A stretch of DNA of 64,000 nucleotides from Streptomyces sp. APSN-46.1 (GTDB lineage Bacteria > Actinomycetota > Actinomycetes > Streptomycetales > Streptomycetaceae), in NCBI RefSeq assembly GCF_022815725.1, contig NZ_JALGRF010000001.1, positions 558,001 to 622,000 of the forward strand, read 5' to 3'. Made by a program: the position numbers and the translations under genes. Every line of letters begins with the position of its first letter. Within the stretch, counting starts at the first letter, position 1. The notes beneath the pieces were generated by a model that saw only the letters and a program-made list of their open reading frames with translations, searched no databases and was not told where the DNA came from. This document shows, piece after piece, positions 8,219-17,862 of this stretch.

Positions 8219-8673
8219 ACACGAGCCCGGGAGCGGTCACCCTCCAGTTGCACGAATCTCGGCGCGCGTAGGGGCTGCGGTCGACTGGTGGAAAGACGTG
8301 CGGCCTCGGCGGCCACCCAATCCAGAAGCACATCTGCCAGATCAGAAAGGGATCTTCCTTCGCCGAGAAGGACGAAGCGGCAGTCGAGATGGTCTCCCGG
8401 ATTGTGGGGGTTCAGGATGCCGCAGCGAAGACCCGTACGGTCGATCTGGCCGCCCAAGCAGGTGCTGATCATATTGCGCACGGGGTCTACCAGGCTCGTC
8501 CACACCAGCAGGCCGTCTGTCCATAGGACGTCGACGGGGAAGTCCACGCAAAAGTCTTCAGGTTCCGGCGCCCCCCTGGGCCAGCTCGTGACGCGGGCCG
8601 CCAGGTGCTCGACCACTGGCCGCCAGTCCTCGCCGAACTCCCAGTCCCTGAGGTACTCGTCGAACGTGCTCAT
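8191..8673 (-). CDS. Hypothetical protein
   Basis: A 160-residue acidic soluble protein starting MSTFDEYLRDW; no family recognised. It has two tryptophan-rich stretches (DVLWTDGLLVWTS, VLLDWVAAEAARL) and no signal peptide or membrane segment. Its end overlaps the end of the converging integrase remnant. Size, acidity and its setting between recombinase fragments would fit a small accessory or immunity-type protein, but nothing in the sequence proves this. Confidence 0.55.
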   Translation of the reverse strand: MSTFDEYLRDWEFGEDWRPVVEHLAARVTSWPRGAPEPEDFCVDFPVDVLWTDGLLVWTSLVDPVRNMISTCLGGQIDRTGLRCGILNPHNPGDHLDCRFVLLGEGRSLSDLADVLLDWVAAEAARLSTSRPQPLRAPRFVQLEGDRSRARVHREWSPGA

Positions 8674-8809
8674 CGGGCCAGTGAATCACCGTTGCGTGCG
8701 GACTCGCCTGCGCATATCGACTCCACGCCGCCTATCTCGTTGAGGAGACCAGCCTGGCAGCGCCGTGAGCAACTGTAGCCGGGAACCCGGGGGTTGCCGA
8801 CTACGCAGC

Positions 8810-9193
8810 TCATCTGAACATCCGAGAGGAGTGGATCGACGGGGCCACCCTTCGTAAGGGAAGTGTCCCCGAGCTCGCGCGGCAGGACTCCATCGTCCCC
8901 CTGCACATCTTCTTGCCGCCGACCGCGAGGCGGTCGCGGTGCAGGACGTCGAGGATGCGCCCGGTGCCGCGCACGAGGCGGAATATCTCGGAGATGTGCA
9001 CGGTGTCGCCCGGCCGCGCGTACGTGAGCAGTTTGCCGAACTTCGGCCGTTCCAGCGGGTGGAGGCGGCTGGAGGTGCCGGCCTGTTCCTCGAAGACGAC
9101 CGGGTCCTCGATCCCGGCCTCGTCCAGAACGAGGTTCTGCCGGGCGGTCGACTGCTGGGCGGTCGACACCCGCTTGTAGACCAGGTTGGCCAT
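8810..9193 (-). pseudogene. Serine recombinase (resolvase/invertase) N-terminal fragment
   Basis: From ATG 9193 the protein reads MANLVYKRVSTAQQSTARQN, the catalytic N-terminus of small serine recombinases, with the nucleophile in RVSTAQQ and conserved SRLHPLERPKFGKLL and DTVHISEIFRLVRG. Homology ends after about 85 residues (RILDVLHRDRL); the rest of the catalytic domain and the DNA-binding helix-turn-helix are replaced by unrelated sequence. It is a 3' truncated remnant. Confidence 0.75.
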
Positions 9194-9246
9194 GCTGAGA
9201 ATGAGTCCTTGAGTTGGCCCGAGTGGGCGTCGTGGTTGGCCCGCGA

Positions 9247-10239
9247 TCAACGCCCCTGTCCAGAGAGGGGTTGTTCAGCGAACAAGGTGCGGTAGGTGCG
9301 CGGGCTGGTCGCCAGGCGGGATATGAAGTGCTGGCGCATGGTGACTTCGCTGCCGAAACCGGACCGGCGGGCGACCTCGGGCATGGGCAGGTCGGTGCGC
9401 TCCAGGAGTTTCTGGGCCGTCGCGATGCGGTGGTCCACAAGCCAGCGCAGCGGGGTGGTTCCGGTGGCCGCCGCGAAGTGCCGGGCGAAGGAACGCGGCG
9501 ACATCCTGGCGCGGGCGGCGAGCGCGGCCACGGTGAGTGGCTCGTCGAGATGCGCCAGGGCAAAGGCACGCACCTCGGCCAGCGCGTCCGCGTCGCGGTC
9601 GGCGTGCGGGGTCGGATGTTCGATGAATTGGGCCTGGGTGCCGGTCCGGAAGGGTGCTGTGACCATGGAACGGGCGACTGTCGCAGCTGCCTCCGCGCCG
9701 TGCGCGGCGCGCACCAGATGCAGGCACAGGTCGATGCCGGCGGCGGTGCCGGCGGCTGTCCACAGGTTGCCGTCCTCGACGAACAGGGCGTCCCGCTCGA
9801 CCCGCACCTGTGGGTGTCGGGCCTCCAGCAGATCGGTCAGCGCCCAGTGGGTCAGCGCCCGGCGGCCGTCCAGCAGTCCCGCCTGGGCGAGTGTGAACGC
9901 GCCGCCGCACAGCGCGGCGATGGTGGTGCCCCGGGCGTGGGCGCGGCGCAGCGCTGCGAGGACGGGCTCGGGCGCTGGGGTGACGTGGTTGTCCAAGCCC
10001 GGTACAAGGATCAGCTCGGCGCGGGGTAGCCAGGCGAGGGTGCGGTCAGGTGTGAGCGCGAGCCCGCCGCGCATCGGTACCGGTTCGGGGCCCTCGGCTA
10101 CCCGGCGCAGCTCGAACGCGGGGACCCCCTGGTCGGTGCGGTCCGTGCCCCATACCTCAGTGATCACCGACACATCGAAGGCCCGGATGCCGGGGAAGGC
10201 GAGCAGGGCGATGCGGTGGGCCGGTGCGGGTCGGGTCAT
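9247..10239 (-). CDS. GlxA-family transcriptional regulator (DJ-1/PfpI + AraC)
   Basis: A 330-residue regulator with an N-terminal DJ-1/PfpI-like domain (residues about 8-170, nucleophile-elbow-like AALCGGAF) and a C-terminal AraC helix-turn-helix pair (about 220-320: TVAALAARARMSPRSFARHF and MPEVARRSGFGSEVTMRQHF). Such proteins sense small metabolites and activate divergent genes. It is transcribed away from an isochorismatase-family gene with about 75 bp between the starts, so it probably regulates that gene and itself. Confidence 0.93.
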   Translation of the reverse strand: MTRPAPAHRIALLAFPGIRAFDVSVITEVWGTDRTDQGVPAFELRRVAEGPEPVPMRGGLALTPDRTLAWLPRAELILVPGLDNHVTPAPEPVLAALRRAHARGTTIAALCGGAFTLAQAGLLDGRRALTHWALTDLLEARHPQVRVERDALFVEDGNLWTAAGTAAGIDLCLHLVRAAHGAEAAATVARSMVTAPFRTGTQAQFIEHPTPHADRDADALAEVRAFALAHLDEPLTVAALAARARMSPRSFARHFAAATGTTPLRWLVDHRIATAQKLLERTDLPMPEVARRSGFGSEVTMRQHFISRLATSPRTYRTLFAEQPLSGQGR

Positions 10240-10313
10240 CCTGGCAGTAAATCATCGATCGCTGTCTTTTTGCCTCCTGTGAGAGAGCCCACCGGGGCGG
10301 CAGGATCGTGGAC

Positions 10314-10901
10314 ATGAAGATCACGCAGAACGCGGCGCTGGTAGTGGTGGACGTGCAGAAGGGCTTCGACGAGTCGGAGTTCTGGGGCCCGCGCAACAAC
10401 CCGGCCGCCGACGAGAACATCGCCTCGCTGATCGCGGCCTGGCAGAACACGGACCGGCCGGTCGTCTTCGTACGGCATGACTCGAACACGCCCGGCTCAC
10501 CGCTGCGGACCGGGTATGAGGGAAACGATTTCAAGGACTACGTCGAGGAGCGGCGCGGCAAGGGCGGCGGGCCGGAGCTGTTCGTCACCAAGTCCGTGAA
10601 CTCGGCGTTCTACGGTACCCCCGATCTTGACGGCTGGTTCAAGGCGTCGGGCGTCACCCAGGTCGTACTGGCCGGTATCCAGACCAACATGTGCGTGGAG
10701 ACCACCGCCCGCATGGGCGGCAACCTCGGTTACGACGTGCTGGTCGCCCTCGACGCCACCCATACCTTCGACCTGACCGGCCCGAATGGCTGGCATCTGA
10801 CGGCCGACGAACTGGCCCGAGCGAGTGCCGTCTCGCTGCACGGCGGGGGCTTCGCTCGGGTGGTGACGACCGGCGAGCTGGTGGCCGCCGTCCGCCCCTG
10901 A
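10314..10901 (+). CDS. Isochorismatase-family cysteine hydrolase
   Basis: A 195-residue hydrolase of the isochorismatase/nicotinamidase superfamily. The catalytic triad is visible: Asp in VVVDVQKGF, Lys in FVTKSVNSAF and Cys in GIQTNMCVETTARM. Start ATG 10314 is chosen because the fold begins at KITQNAALVVVDVQ; a GTG two codons earlier is also possible. The substrate cannot be read from sequence. The divergent GlxA-type regulator is the likely controller. Confidence 0.92.
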   Translation: MKITQNAALVVVDVQKGFDESEFWGPRNNPAADENIASLIAAWQNTDRPVVFVRHDSNTPGSPLRTGYEGNDFKDYVEERRGKGGGPELFVTKSVNSAFYGTPDLDGWFKASGVTQVVLAGIQTNMCVETTARMGGNLGYDVLVALDATHTFDLTGPNGWHLTADELARASAVSLHGGGFARVVTTGELVAAVRP

Positions 10902-10919
10902 CACCCCAGATCAGGGGTG
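10896..10919 (+). terminator. Hairpin after isochorismatase gene
   Basis: CACCCC-AGATCA-GGGGTG, which can also pair as CCCCTGA with TCAGGGG, directly follows the stop codon. There is no T-run, as usual for actinobacteria. Confidence 0.6.
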
Positions 10920-11066
10920 GTCTCATTCGACCCTAGCCGTCAGCAAACCCTGTCATCAGTCGCCATCGGATCCGATTGGATCTGTGCCGCCGTCGGGCCC
11001 CGGAAAGAAGGGGTTCATTGGACGCCCGCCGAACCTGTCGTTATTCGATCGTCTGACGACACCCTC

Positions 11067-11655
11067 TCAGGTGAAGGCGATGGCTGCGCCGGTCGAGACC
11101 GAGAGTCTCGCAGCGTGGAGGAGTTGAAGGCACACGTAGGACTCGACGCGGTAGCGCTGCCACCCCTCGGCGCCCGACTCCTCGCCATCGGCGGCTTCGA
11201 AGACCTCATCGGAGTGCGGATCGAGGTCTTCTGGAAGACCGAGGGCTTCAGCGAGTCGACGGGTTTCCGCCAGCAGTCGCACCGAAGAGCCCAGGTAGCC
11301 GCCTGGTGCCTTTTTTGTCGACGATGACGTGGGCGAAGTCGACCGGGACGTAGTAGCCCTCGCAGTCCGAATGATGGACCAGATGGTCGAACGGTCCAGG
11401 AGGATCACTCGGGAGAGCCTCGTAGACCTTGCTCAGGAGCGGGTCGGCAGTCGCCCGCTGGGTCCTGTCGAACGGCTCGGGCAGGCGCCCGACCGCTGCG
11501 AGGTGGACGGCGAGACGGCGAATGGTGTGCAAGCCCGAGTAGCCCCACGCCTCGAACTCCGCGCACTCCTCCTCATCCAGGTCGGGCTCAGTCCACTGTC
11601 GCGCTCCCGCACGCTCCAGTAGCTCACCGATCGCGACGAAGTCAGCGCGAACCAT
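11067..11655 (-). pseudogene. Hypothetical protein, frameshifted at an A6 run
   Basis: Two frames combine into one soluble acidic protein: MVRADFVAIGELLERAG ... HHSDCEGYYVPVDFAHVIVDKK in the first and APGGYLGSSVRLLAETRRLAEALGL to the stop at 11067 in the second. The switch falls at six consecutive T on the plus strand (11311-11316), where removing one base restores the frame. The family is unrecognised (soluble, about 195 residues when repaired). A transposase fragment lies immediately upstream, so the natural start may be lost. Confidence 0.5.
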
Positions 11656-11699
11656 CTCGGTGTAGTCGTCGTCCTCGGCATCGACGAGAGCACCGACAA

Positions 11700-11880
11700 C
11701 TCGCCCGCCCAGCGGCCGGTCCGCCAGCCGCCGCCAGTACGTGCTGTGACACCTCGTTCCGACAGACGCGCAGTCTGGACAGATGACGCCGCCGCGATCA
11801 CTGCGGGCCTTGATCCGAACTGCTTCGCCATCAGCTTCCACTCGTCGACCACGAGGTCTTCGACCTCCGGCCAGACCAAC
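11700..11880 (-). pseudogene. ISL3-family transposase N-terminal fragment
   Basis: AVRIKARSDRGGVICPDC and RCHSTYWRRLADRPLGGR are recognisable as the N-terminal zinc-binding region of ISL3-type transposases; an upstream piece (VEDLVVDEW) lies in another frame. Only about 50-60 residues remain and no catalytic core is present. Confidence 0.55.
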
Positions 11881-12064
11881 TCCCGGAACCTGCACTCGCC
11901 CCCCATCACAACGCTGACGGCAAGCAGCCCCCCAGCCGTCCCGTTGATCGAAAGTGATCGTCACGAAATGTGGGCCACAGCCATTTTCAAATGGCGCCAC
12001 CAGCGTCGACTTAGCTCCCGGGCGGGACAACTGACGCTGCAACAGGACCCCATAGGATGCCCGT

Positions 12065-13375
12065 ATGCCCGCATTTTCTCGCCGCTCCGGCGTCGCGCTC
12101 ACCGCGCTCTTTGCCCTGCTCGCTGGGATCTCAGGGTGCACCGCAGTTCAGCGCGAGCCGACGGACTCCCGGCCATCCGTCTCACGCAGGGCGACCGGGC
12201 AGACGCCGGATGCGAAGCCCCGCTCCCCCCGGACAGACGGAAGCCCCGGCGACATCCTCGTGGCCGGCCGCCCCATCACGGGCTCGAAGGCGACGGGACA
12301 TCCGGTTGCCCCGTTCCAACGCACCTATACAGACGGAGAGCTGTACTCCTCGGTCACGGGCTACTGGTCGATGGCCTTCGGCAAGGCCGGCCTCGACAGC
12401 GTGATGGCGGACGATGTCCAGGCGGGCAAAGACGTGCCGACGACCATCGACCCCGGCATGCAGCGCGCTGCTTTCGACGGCCTGCGTGACAAGCGGGGTG
12501 CGGCGTTCGTACTCGACGCGGAGACCGGGGCCATCCTCGGTCAAGTGAGCACGCCGTCTTTCGATCCAGGTGCGTTCAGCGGCAACTCCGGGGCTGATGC
12601 ACGGGCCTGGGAAGCACTCAAGGATGTCGACGACGGTCCTTTGAGGAACCGCGCCCTGCGTGAGGTGGTGAATCCCGGGCCGGCGATCCACGTCCTCGTC
12701 GCGGCCGCAGCCCTGGAAAAGGGACTCCTTGCATCCGTGGACACGCCGACGAACAACCCGGCCGTCTACATCGTCCCGGGCAGTACGACTCAGTTCTCCG
12801 GCGACCCGGCCCACTGCACCAACGCCACGCTGCGGGCAGCGCTGCGGTACTCGTGCGAGAACGTCTTCGCCCACATCGCCTCCGACCTCGGAGCCGATGC
12901 CCTGGCGTCCACAGCCGAGGAGGCGGGGTTCAACCACGACACGATGGATACGCCAGTGCGCGCCTTCGAAAGCACCTGGCCGCGCAAGCCGCAGAACGCC
13001 ACCCAGCTCGCCCTTGCCGCCGGCGGTCTCTCTGATGTCAAGGCCACCCCGATGCAGATGGCGATGGTGACGGCCCTCATCTCCAACGGCGGCCTCCGCG
13101 TCCACCCTCGGATCGTGACCGACACGAAGAGCCCCATGCCCCCGCACCGCGCGCTATCGGAGCGCACCGCGGACCAGTTGCAGTCAGCCCTCGGGAACTC
13201 GTTCAGTGCATGGGTCCCTTCCGCATCCGTCTCCTGGGCCCTGTCAGCCACGCGCACGCCGGCTGGCCGCCCAGTTGCCATCGCGGTCTACATCACCTCC
13301 CCCACCGATGCCACCGCGCAGGCGAGCCAGGTCGCCCAACGGGTCGCTGTCAGCAGTGACCCTGACGGGCAGTAA
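12065..13375 (+). CDS. Penicillin-binding-protein-like lipoprotein lacking catalytic motifs
   Basis: A 436-residue protein with a lipoprotein signal (lipobox LAGISGC, Cys25) and the layout of a class B PBP transpeptidase domain: [49 protein letters not shown] and [19 protein letters not shown]. The three catalytic signatures are altered. The SxxK serine region PGSTFK of normal PBPs reads NPGPAIHVL, SxN reads SCEN, and no KTG is found in the C-terminal part. It therefore looks like a secreted pseudoenzyme, possibly a beta-lactam sensor or decoy, or a cell-wall scaffold. The open frame is intact and full length for such a domain. Confidence 0.8.
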   Translation: MPAFSRRSGVALTALFALLAGISGCTAVQREPTDSRPSVSRRATGQTPDAKPRSPRTDGSPGDILVAGRPITGSKATGHPVAPFQRTYTDGELYSSVTGYWSMAFGKAGLDSVMADDVQAGKDVPTTIDPGMQRAAFDGLRDKRGAAFVLDAETGAILGQVSTPSFDPGAFSGNSGADARAWEALKDVDDGPLRNRALREVVNPGPAIHVLVAAAALEKGLLASVDTPTNNPAVYIVPGSTTQFSGDPAHCTNATLRAALRYSCENVFAHIASDLGADALASTAEEAGFNHDTMDTPVRAFESTWPRKPQNATQLALAAGGLSDVKATPMQMAMVTALISNGGLRVHPRIVTDTKSPMPPHRALSERTADQLQSALGNSFSAWVPSASVSWALSATRTPAGRPVAIAVYITSPTDATAQASQVAQRVAVSSDPDGQ

Positions 13376-13639
13376 CCCGGCTGATTTCGCATCGGCGACG
13401 AAAAGCGACGCCCAGAACGGGCCCTTGGCCGCACGATCTCGACGCAGCGCGTATGGATCGACCGACCGGCGGCCGGGAGGCCCTCAGGCGGCCGCTCACG
13501 ACTTTTCGGCAGCTCCGATCCGGCCCCGGGGCGCATCCCGGCTCGGCGCGGGCCCCATTGAGACTTAGTACTCCAGCAGGATTTCGCTGTCTGACCTGTG
13601 GGTTTCGCTTGGCGGCTGGAGTGTAGCGGGCTGTGGAGT

Positions 13640-14277
13640 GGTCAGGTGCGGTCTCACGGAGGCCGCCCAGGAAGGGCGCGGGCAGCTCCTGCTCACCGTT
13701 GCTCGTCATCACGATGAAGGGGAACTCGATGCACTCGCGCATCAGCTCGGTGATGCGGAACCCGCGTTCCAGGACGTCGAGGAGGTCTCCCGGCAGGTCG
13801 AGGTCGGCCTTGTCGATCTCGTCGATGAGCAGCGCGCGGGGACGCTTCGACGGCAGCAGCGCGGTGCCCAGCGGCCCGAGGGTCAGGAAGGCCGCCACAT
13901 CGTCCACCCCCGCGTCCCCGCCCGCCTGCGCCTTCTCCTGCTGGAGCCGGTGGGCGTGGATCCGGCCGAGGGCGTCGTAGCGGTAGAGCGCGTCCGCGAG
14001 GCTGCTGCGCGAGGTGATGTGCCAGAGCAGTACGGGCCCCAGAGCCAGCTCCGCGGCGACCTGCTCGATCACGGTGGACTTGCCGGTGCCGGGCCGCCGG
14101 TGATCAGCAGCGGTCGACGCAGCGCGAGGGCCGCGTTCACCGCCTCGGTCAGCCCGGCCGGCGGCCGGAACACGCCAGCCGCCGAGCTCCTCGGGAGGTG
14201 CGCCAGGGGGGCGGTTCGGGCAGGGCCGTGCCGCCCCTCGGCACGCCGTCGCCCCGGTAGTACGCGTCCTGGGTCAT
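13640..14277 (-). pseudogene. MoxR-type AAA+ ATPase, frameshifted and 3' truncated
   Basis: Pieces in three frames assemble into a MoxR ATPase: start [20 protein letters not shown] (ATG overlapping the VMAP stop), [19 protein letters not shown], Walker A (GGPGTGKST when one missing base near 14090 is restored), Walker [19 protein letters not shown] and sensor 1 [13 protein letters not shown]. After APFLGGL (about 13.65 kb) the rest of the lid domain is gone. In vWA-MoxR-VMAP systems this ATPase works with the neighbouring VMAP gene; the system is inactive here as sequenced. Confidence 0.72.
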
Positions 14278-16361
14278 GGGGTCCCCTCATCTCGGTTACG
14301 GGTCGGGGGAGTCACGGTCCTGAAGAACCGGCAGAAGCGCAGCCAGTCCTCGTCGTCCCAGACCGCCCGGAGATCGGCCAGGTCCGCGCCGGCGACTCCG
14401 CGCCAGCGGTCACGGTAGGCACGCGCGAGGGCGCCCGGCATGGCCCACCAGCTCCGGTCGAGGCAGCCGTGCCGCTCCCGCGGGATTCCGTCCGGCGCGT
14501 GCGGCCACAGCAGGATGGGCGTGTAGGCGAGCAGCATCTCCATGAGCCGGGCGTCGGCGCCGGGGTGCTGGGTGAGGCCGATGCCCCGTGTGTAGCGGCC
14601 GTTACGGAGGTGCCCGCGCAGGAGGTGCGGATCGGTGAGGTCCTCGTACGCGAGCCAGTCGACGGGCGTACCGGCCTGGTGCTGCGAGATCGACTGCCAG
14701 CGCTCGGCGACGACGGGCTCGATGCTGCGCAGCACGGCGTCCGGTGTGAGCCGGTTGCTCCTGTGCAGCCGCACCTCGTAGCGGACCCCCAGCAGCATGG
14801 CGACTCCGGCCTCCTCGGGCCGCCATGCCAGGAGCAGCCCGCTGGGCACCGCCAAGTCGAGCCGTTTCAGGGGGGAGATCCAGCATGCGGGCGTGCTCCT
14901 CGGCCCACAGCACCGCGTCCTCGACCGCGTTCTCGGCTCCCTTGCGGTCCACCGTCTCGCTGGGGAACTGCTCGTGGTGGATCATCGCACCGTCCAGGAG
15001 CAGCCAGCCGTCCAGCACTTCGGGCCAGTCCCCGGTGAGGGAGGAGTGCAGGCTGACGACGAGGCCGAGTCGCTGGCCCTCCGTACGCCGGGCGGCGTGC
15101 TCGATGGCGTCGTTGACCTCGAAGGGGGCTTCGATCTGCTGGGCCCAGGAACGCAGTTCGGGGTCCTTGAGGTCCTTCCCGCAAGCCTGGCCGAGCAGCG
15201 CCACGAAGCGGGCGACGGCGCGTCTGCCGTCCGGGTCGGTGGCGGGATGGTTGAAGGTCAGCTCGTCGATGACGGCGATGTCGGTGAGGTGGGGGTTGTC
15301 GGCCGGCAGCCGGCCCTCGGCCGCCAGCATGGTGTGCAGCGCGTGCCGGATCCGGGCGGTGGTCAGCTCGCCGCCGATCCAGCCGGACGAACTGGACCGT
15401 GCGCACTGCGACGAGCAGCCCGTCGACGCCTCGCAGCGCGCGCTCACGGGCCGCGGCGGGCGGGTGCGACAGGAGTGCCGCTCGGCACCGCAGGGCCGCC
15501 CCCAGATCCGGGGTCGCGTCGGGCACGGGCATCCGCGGGTCCACGGCAGCGAGCGCCTCGGTCAGCTCCTCCGCGGCGAGTCGGCCGCCGAGCCCGCCGA
15601 GCCCGCCGAGCCCGCCGAGCAGACCCTCGCGGACCCGGGCGTTGCGCGCGATCCACAGCGTCTCCCGGGCCGAGCCGTCTCCGTCGTAGTCGAATCCAGT
15701 GACGTTCTGGCCGATGACGACGGTGCGCAGGGCGTCGCGCACGTCGCTTACGCCCAGGGTGCCGCCCGCCCCGGGCCGCCCGGCGCGCAGGAGTTCGGTC
15801 AGGTGCCGGGAGAAGGCGAGATCGACCGCCGACTGGCCCAGGGACGAGGCCATCAGCAGGCCCAGCCGGGTGCGGCCGTTGCGTGCGCCCCCGGCGAGGT
15901 CCTCGGCCGGGGGTGGCGCCCCGCCCGCGTGGTAGGTGTCGACGAGGCCGAGTACGCCGTCGATTCCGGAGTGGTCCACGGCGACGGCCAGCAGATCGCG
16001 CACGTTCACGGAGTCGTGCCGGAGGTCTTCCGTGGAGTCCTCGCACATGAGGTGCAGGGCGCTGGTCCGGCCGGGCGTGAATCCGTGGCCGAGGAAGGCG
16101 AGAACGAGCGCGCATGGTGCCGCGCCGCGTATCCGATCGCCTCGTCCGCCGTTCCCCGGACGGCGCTGCTGGTCAGGCCGTCACCGGCGACCAGCGCACT
16201 GCGCCCGTCCGGCAGGCCGGGTTCGCACGCGCCGAGCGAGGGGTCGGTCAGTACCTCGCACAGCCCGTTGCCGCCTCCTCCAGTCGCTCCAGCCGCACCA
16301 TCGATCCACAGTGCGGGGCCACCACCAGGACGTGACGGCGGCCGGTCAGGCCGCCTCTCAC
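14274..16361 (-). pseudogene. Caspase-like/VMAP protein of a vWA-MoxR-VMAP conflict system, multiply frameshifted
   Basis: Reading frames joined across five single-base shifts give a protein of about 690 residues starting at GTG 16361 (GTGA overlap with the hydrolase stop). The N-terminal part resembles a caspase/CHAT-type protease: HVLVVAPHCGSM, then LVLAFLGHGFTPGRTSALHL with the catalytic-His-like LGHG, then GVLGLVDTYHAGG where a Cys would be expected at the Tyr (codon TAC, 15932-15934). The C-terminal part (HALHTMLAAEGRL to FRTVTPPTRN) has the VMAP C-terminal look: DIAVIDELTFNHPATDPDGR and RHGCLDRSWWAMPGAL. Frames shift near 14.87, 15.38, 16.11 and 16.25 kb. Family assignment is from memory and moderately sure. 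Confidence 0.6.
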
Positions 16362-17335
16362 CCGGAGCCACCGCCGCTGCCGGGTCCACCCGCCGTTCCG
16401 GCCAGCGCTTGCGCGACGGGACCGGCGACGGCCGGCTGGGCGAGGTACTTCCCGGCGTCGTGGACCCAGGTGCCGTCAGAGTCCACGCGCCGGCTGGTTG
16501 GGGCGACTCCGCCGCCGCTGGGGCGTAACTCCCGTTCCAGGTGGGGACGAACGGCGATGATGTCGTCCCGGTCCCAGAAGTTAAGCCACTCGCCGGCGCT
16601 CTCGGGGACACTCGGGGGCTGAGGGAGGAGCCGGGGCCACACCACGGTCCGCGTGGCGATCGGCGATCCGAGGGTCACGAACAACGGGACCGGTGTGCTG
16701 AGCTGGTGCAGGGTCTCCAGGGCGACGACCGAACCCAGGGAATGTGCCACCACGACGGCCGGTCCGTCCCCGATCGCCTCGGCGACCCGGGCGCGGATGC
16801 GGCGGTCGAGGCCGATGCCCCGGGCGTCGGGCTCGGCGCGCGCCAAGTAGCGGGCCACTTGGCCGAGGTGGCTCACCATCACCTTGGGGGTGATCCACCG
16901 GGCCGCGGCGCCCCACGGCTTGAGGGCCAGCAGTGTGGTCGCGACGTTGAGCGCGCGGCGTACGACGGCCAGGCTGCCTTGCTCCTGCGCTCTCGGCTCG
17001 GCCTCCGCCCGGGCGTGATCGAGGATCTTGCGAACCCGCTCGTCGGAATGCTCCGCGGCCAGCCCGTCCACCCATGCGACGAGCAGATCCGAAAGGATCT
17101 CCGCCTCCGCCCCGACCCCACCGGCGACGCCGGGGGCGTCCCCGCCCTGGGCCTGCCCGCGCCCGAAGAGGTCGGCGTAGTGGACGAACACGTGCCTGCC
17201 CGAGTCCTCGGAGACCAGGTCACGGGCGGTTGCGGAGTGCCCGGCCTCACGCATCCCGGCGGCCAGCGCCCGAGTCCAGGCGGTGAGCTCCCGGGCCGGG
17301 TTGCGAAGGCCGCCGATCCCGTGGACGAATACCAT
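16358..17335 (-). CDS. Alpha/beta hydrolase (lipase-like) at head of MoxR-VMAP operon
   Basis: A 325-residue alpha/beta hydrolase starting MVFVHGIGGLRNP; the oxyanion-hole-type HGIGG is near the N-terminus and the nucleophile elbow VVAHSLGSVV places Ser199 at the active site. Start ATG 17335 is preferred since the fold begins there and GAGGAG lies upstream. Its stop overlaps the start of the VMAP-like gene, so the three genes formed one operon. Hydrolases are among effector-type partners in conflict systems; that role is inferred. Unlike its two downstream partners the frame is intact. Confidence 0.75.
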   Translation of the reverse strand: MVFVHGIGGLRNPARELTAWTRALAAGMREAGHSATARDLVSEDSGRHVFVHYADLFGRGQAQGGDAPGVAGGVGAEAEILSDLLVAWVDGLAAEHSDERVRKILDHARAEAEPRAQEQGSLAVVRRALNVATTLLALKPWGAAARWITPKVMVSHLGQVARYLARAEPDARGIGLDRRIRARVAEAIGDGPAVVVAHSLGSVVALETLHQLSTPVPLFVTLGSPIATRTVVWPRLLPQPPSVPESAGEWLNFWDRDDIIAVRPHLERELRPSGGGVAPTSRRVDSDGTWVHDAGKYLAQPAVAGPVAQALAGTAGGPGSGGGSG

Positions 17336-17673
17336 GCGAGATGCCGTACTCCTCGGTCTCCGGCACGTGGTAGCCGTTGAGCCCCATGACCCAGCCGGGC
17401 GCGGGTGGCCAGGATGATCCACTGGATCACCTACGACTCCGACGAGTGACCTGCTGGGCAGACCGCACGGCAGGCACTACAGACACTGGCGTCAATTGCG
17501 TGGCTGGCTGTCGTATCGACTCGCCAGCGCTGCCGGGGAGGCCGGGGCCGCCCCGAAGGATCTTCGAGTAGGTGACCCGAGGCGGAGACTTGCTGCAGGG
17601 TAAGGCAGCCCCCGACCTCTCCGACGAGGGGTAACACTCAATGGCCAAGATCGTGAGACGAGACCGTGGCCGA
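17336..17673. other. Intergenic stretch before the Tn7-like element
   Basis: No coding signal is convincing here. The right end (17661-17678) is the empty-site flank of the transposon; joined to 24310 onward it would restore the pre-insertion sequence. Confidence 0.5.
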
Positions 17674-17678
17674 CCACA
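17674..17678. repeat. Target-site duplication CCACA, left copy
   Basis: CCACA directly precedes the TGT left terminus at 17679 and recurs directly after the right terminus (24305-24309). A perfect 5-bp direct duplication is the expected footprint of Tn7/Mu-type transposition. Confidence 0.9.
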
Positions 17679-17704
17679 TGTGGCTGGTCGAGACAGTTGT
17701 CACT
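17679..17704 (+). repeat. Left terminal inverted repeat of the Tn7-like element
   Basis: Starts TGTGGC and continues with the 20-bp TGGTCGAGACAGTTGTCACT, which matches the right end exactly in inverse orientation; only two of the six outermost bases differ between ends. Confidence 0.92.
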
Positions 17705-17749
17705 CGGAGCGTTAGCCGACCTGGGACTTTGGACGGTTCCGGTCGCTGT

Positions 17750-17812
17750 AGTTGTCACCATTTGGTCGTTCCATTTGTCACTAGCACGCACTTTTCGCGC
17801 TTGTTGTCACCA
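17750..17812 (+). repeat. Internal transposase-binding repeats, left end
   Basis: AGTTGTCACCA (17750-17760), ATTTGTCACT (17773-17782) and TTGTTGTCACCA (17801-17812) repeat the TTGTCAC core of the terminal repeat in the same orientation. With the terminal copy this gives four sites at the left end, as expected for TnsB-binding arrays. They also span the promoter region of tnsA. Confidence 0.8.
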
Positions 17813-17862
17813 AGGTCGGTCTTCGGCCGTGACGTCGGGCGGCGGGCTGGTTCCTTGGTGGG

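Noticed and set aside
13640..16361. Frameshifts dismissed as sequencing errors
   Set aside because: Not fully excluded, but adjacent genes of equal G+C (the transposon genes over 6.6 kb and the operon at 1-7.5 kb) show none, and a catalytic substitution also points to decay.
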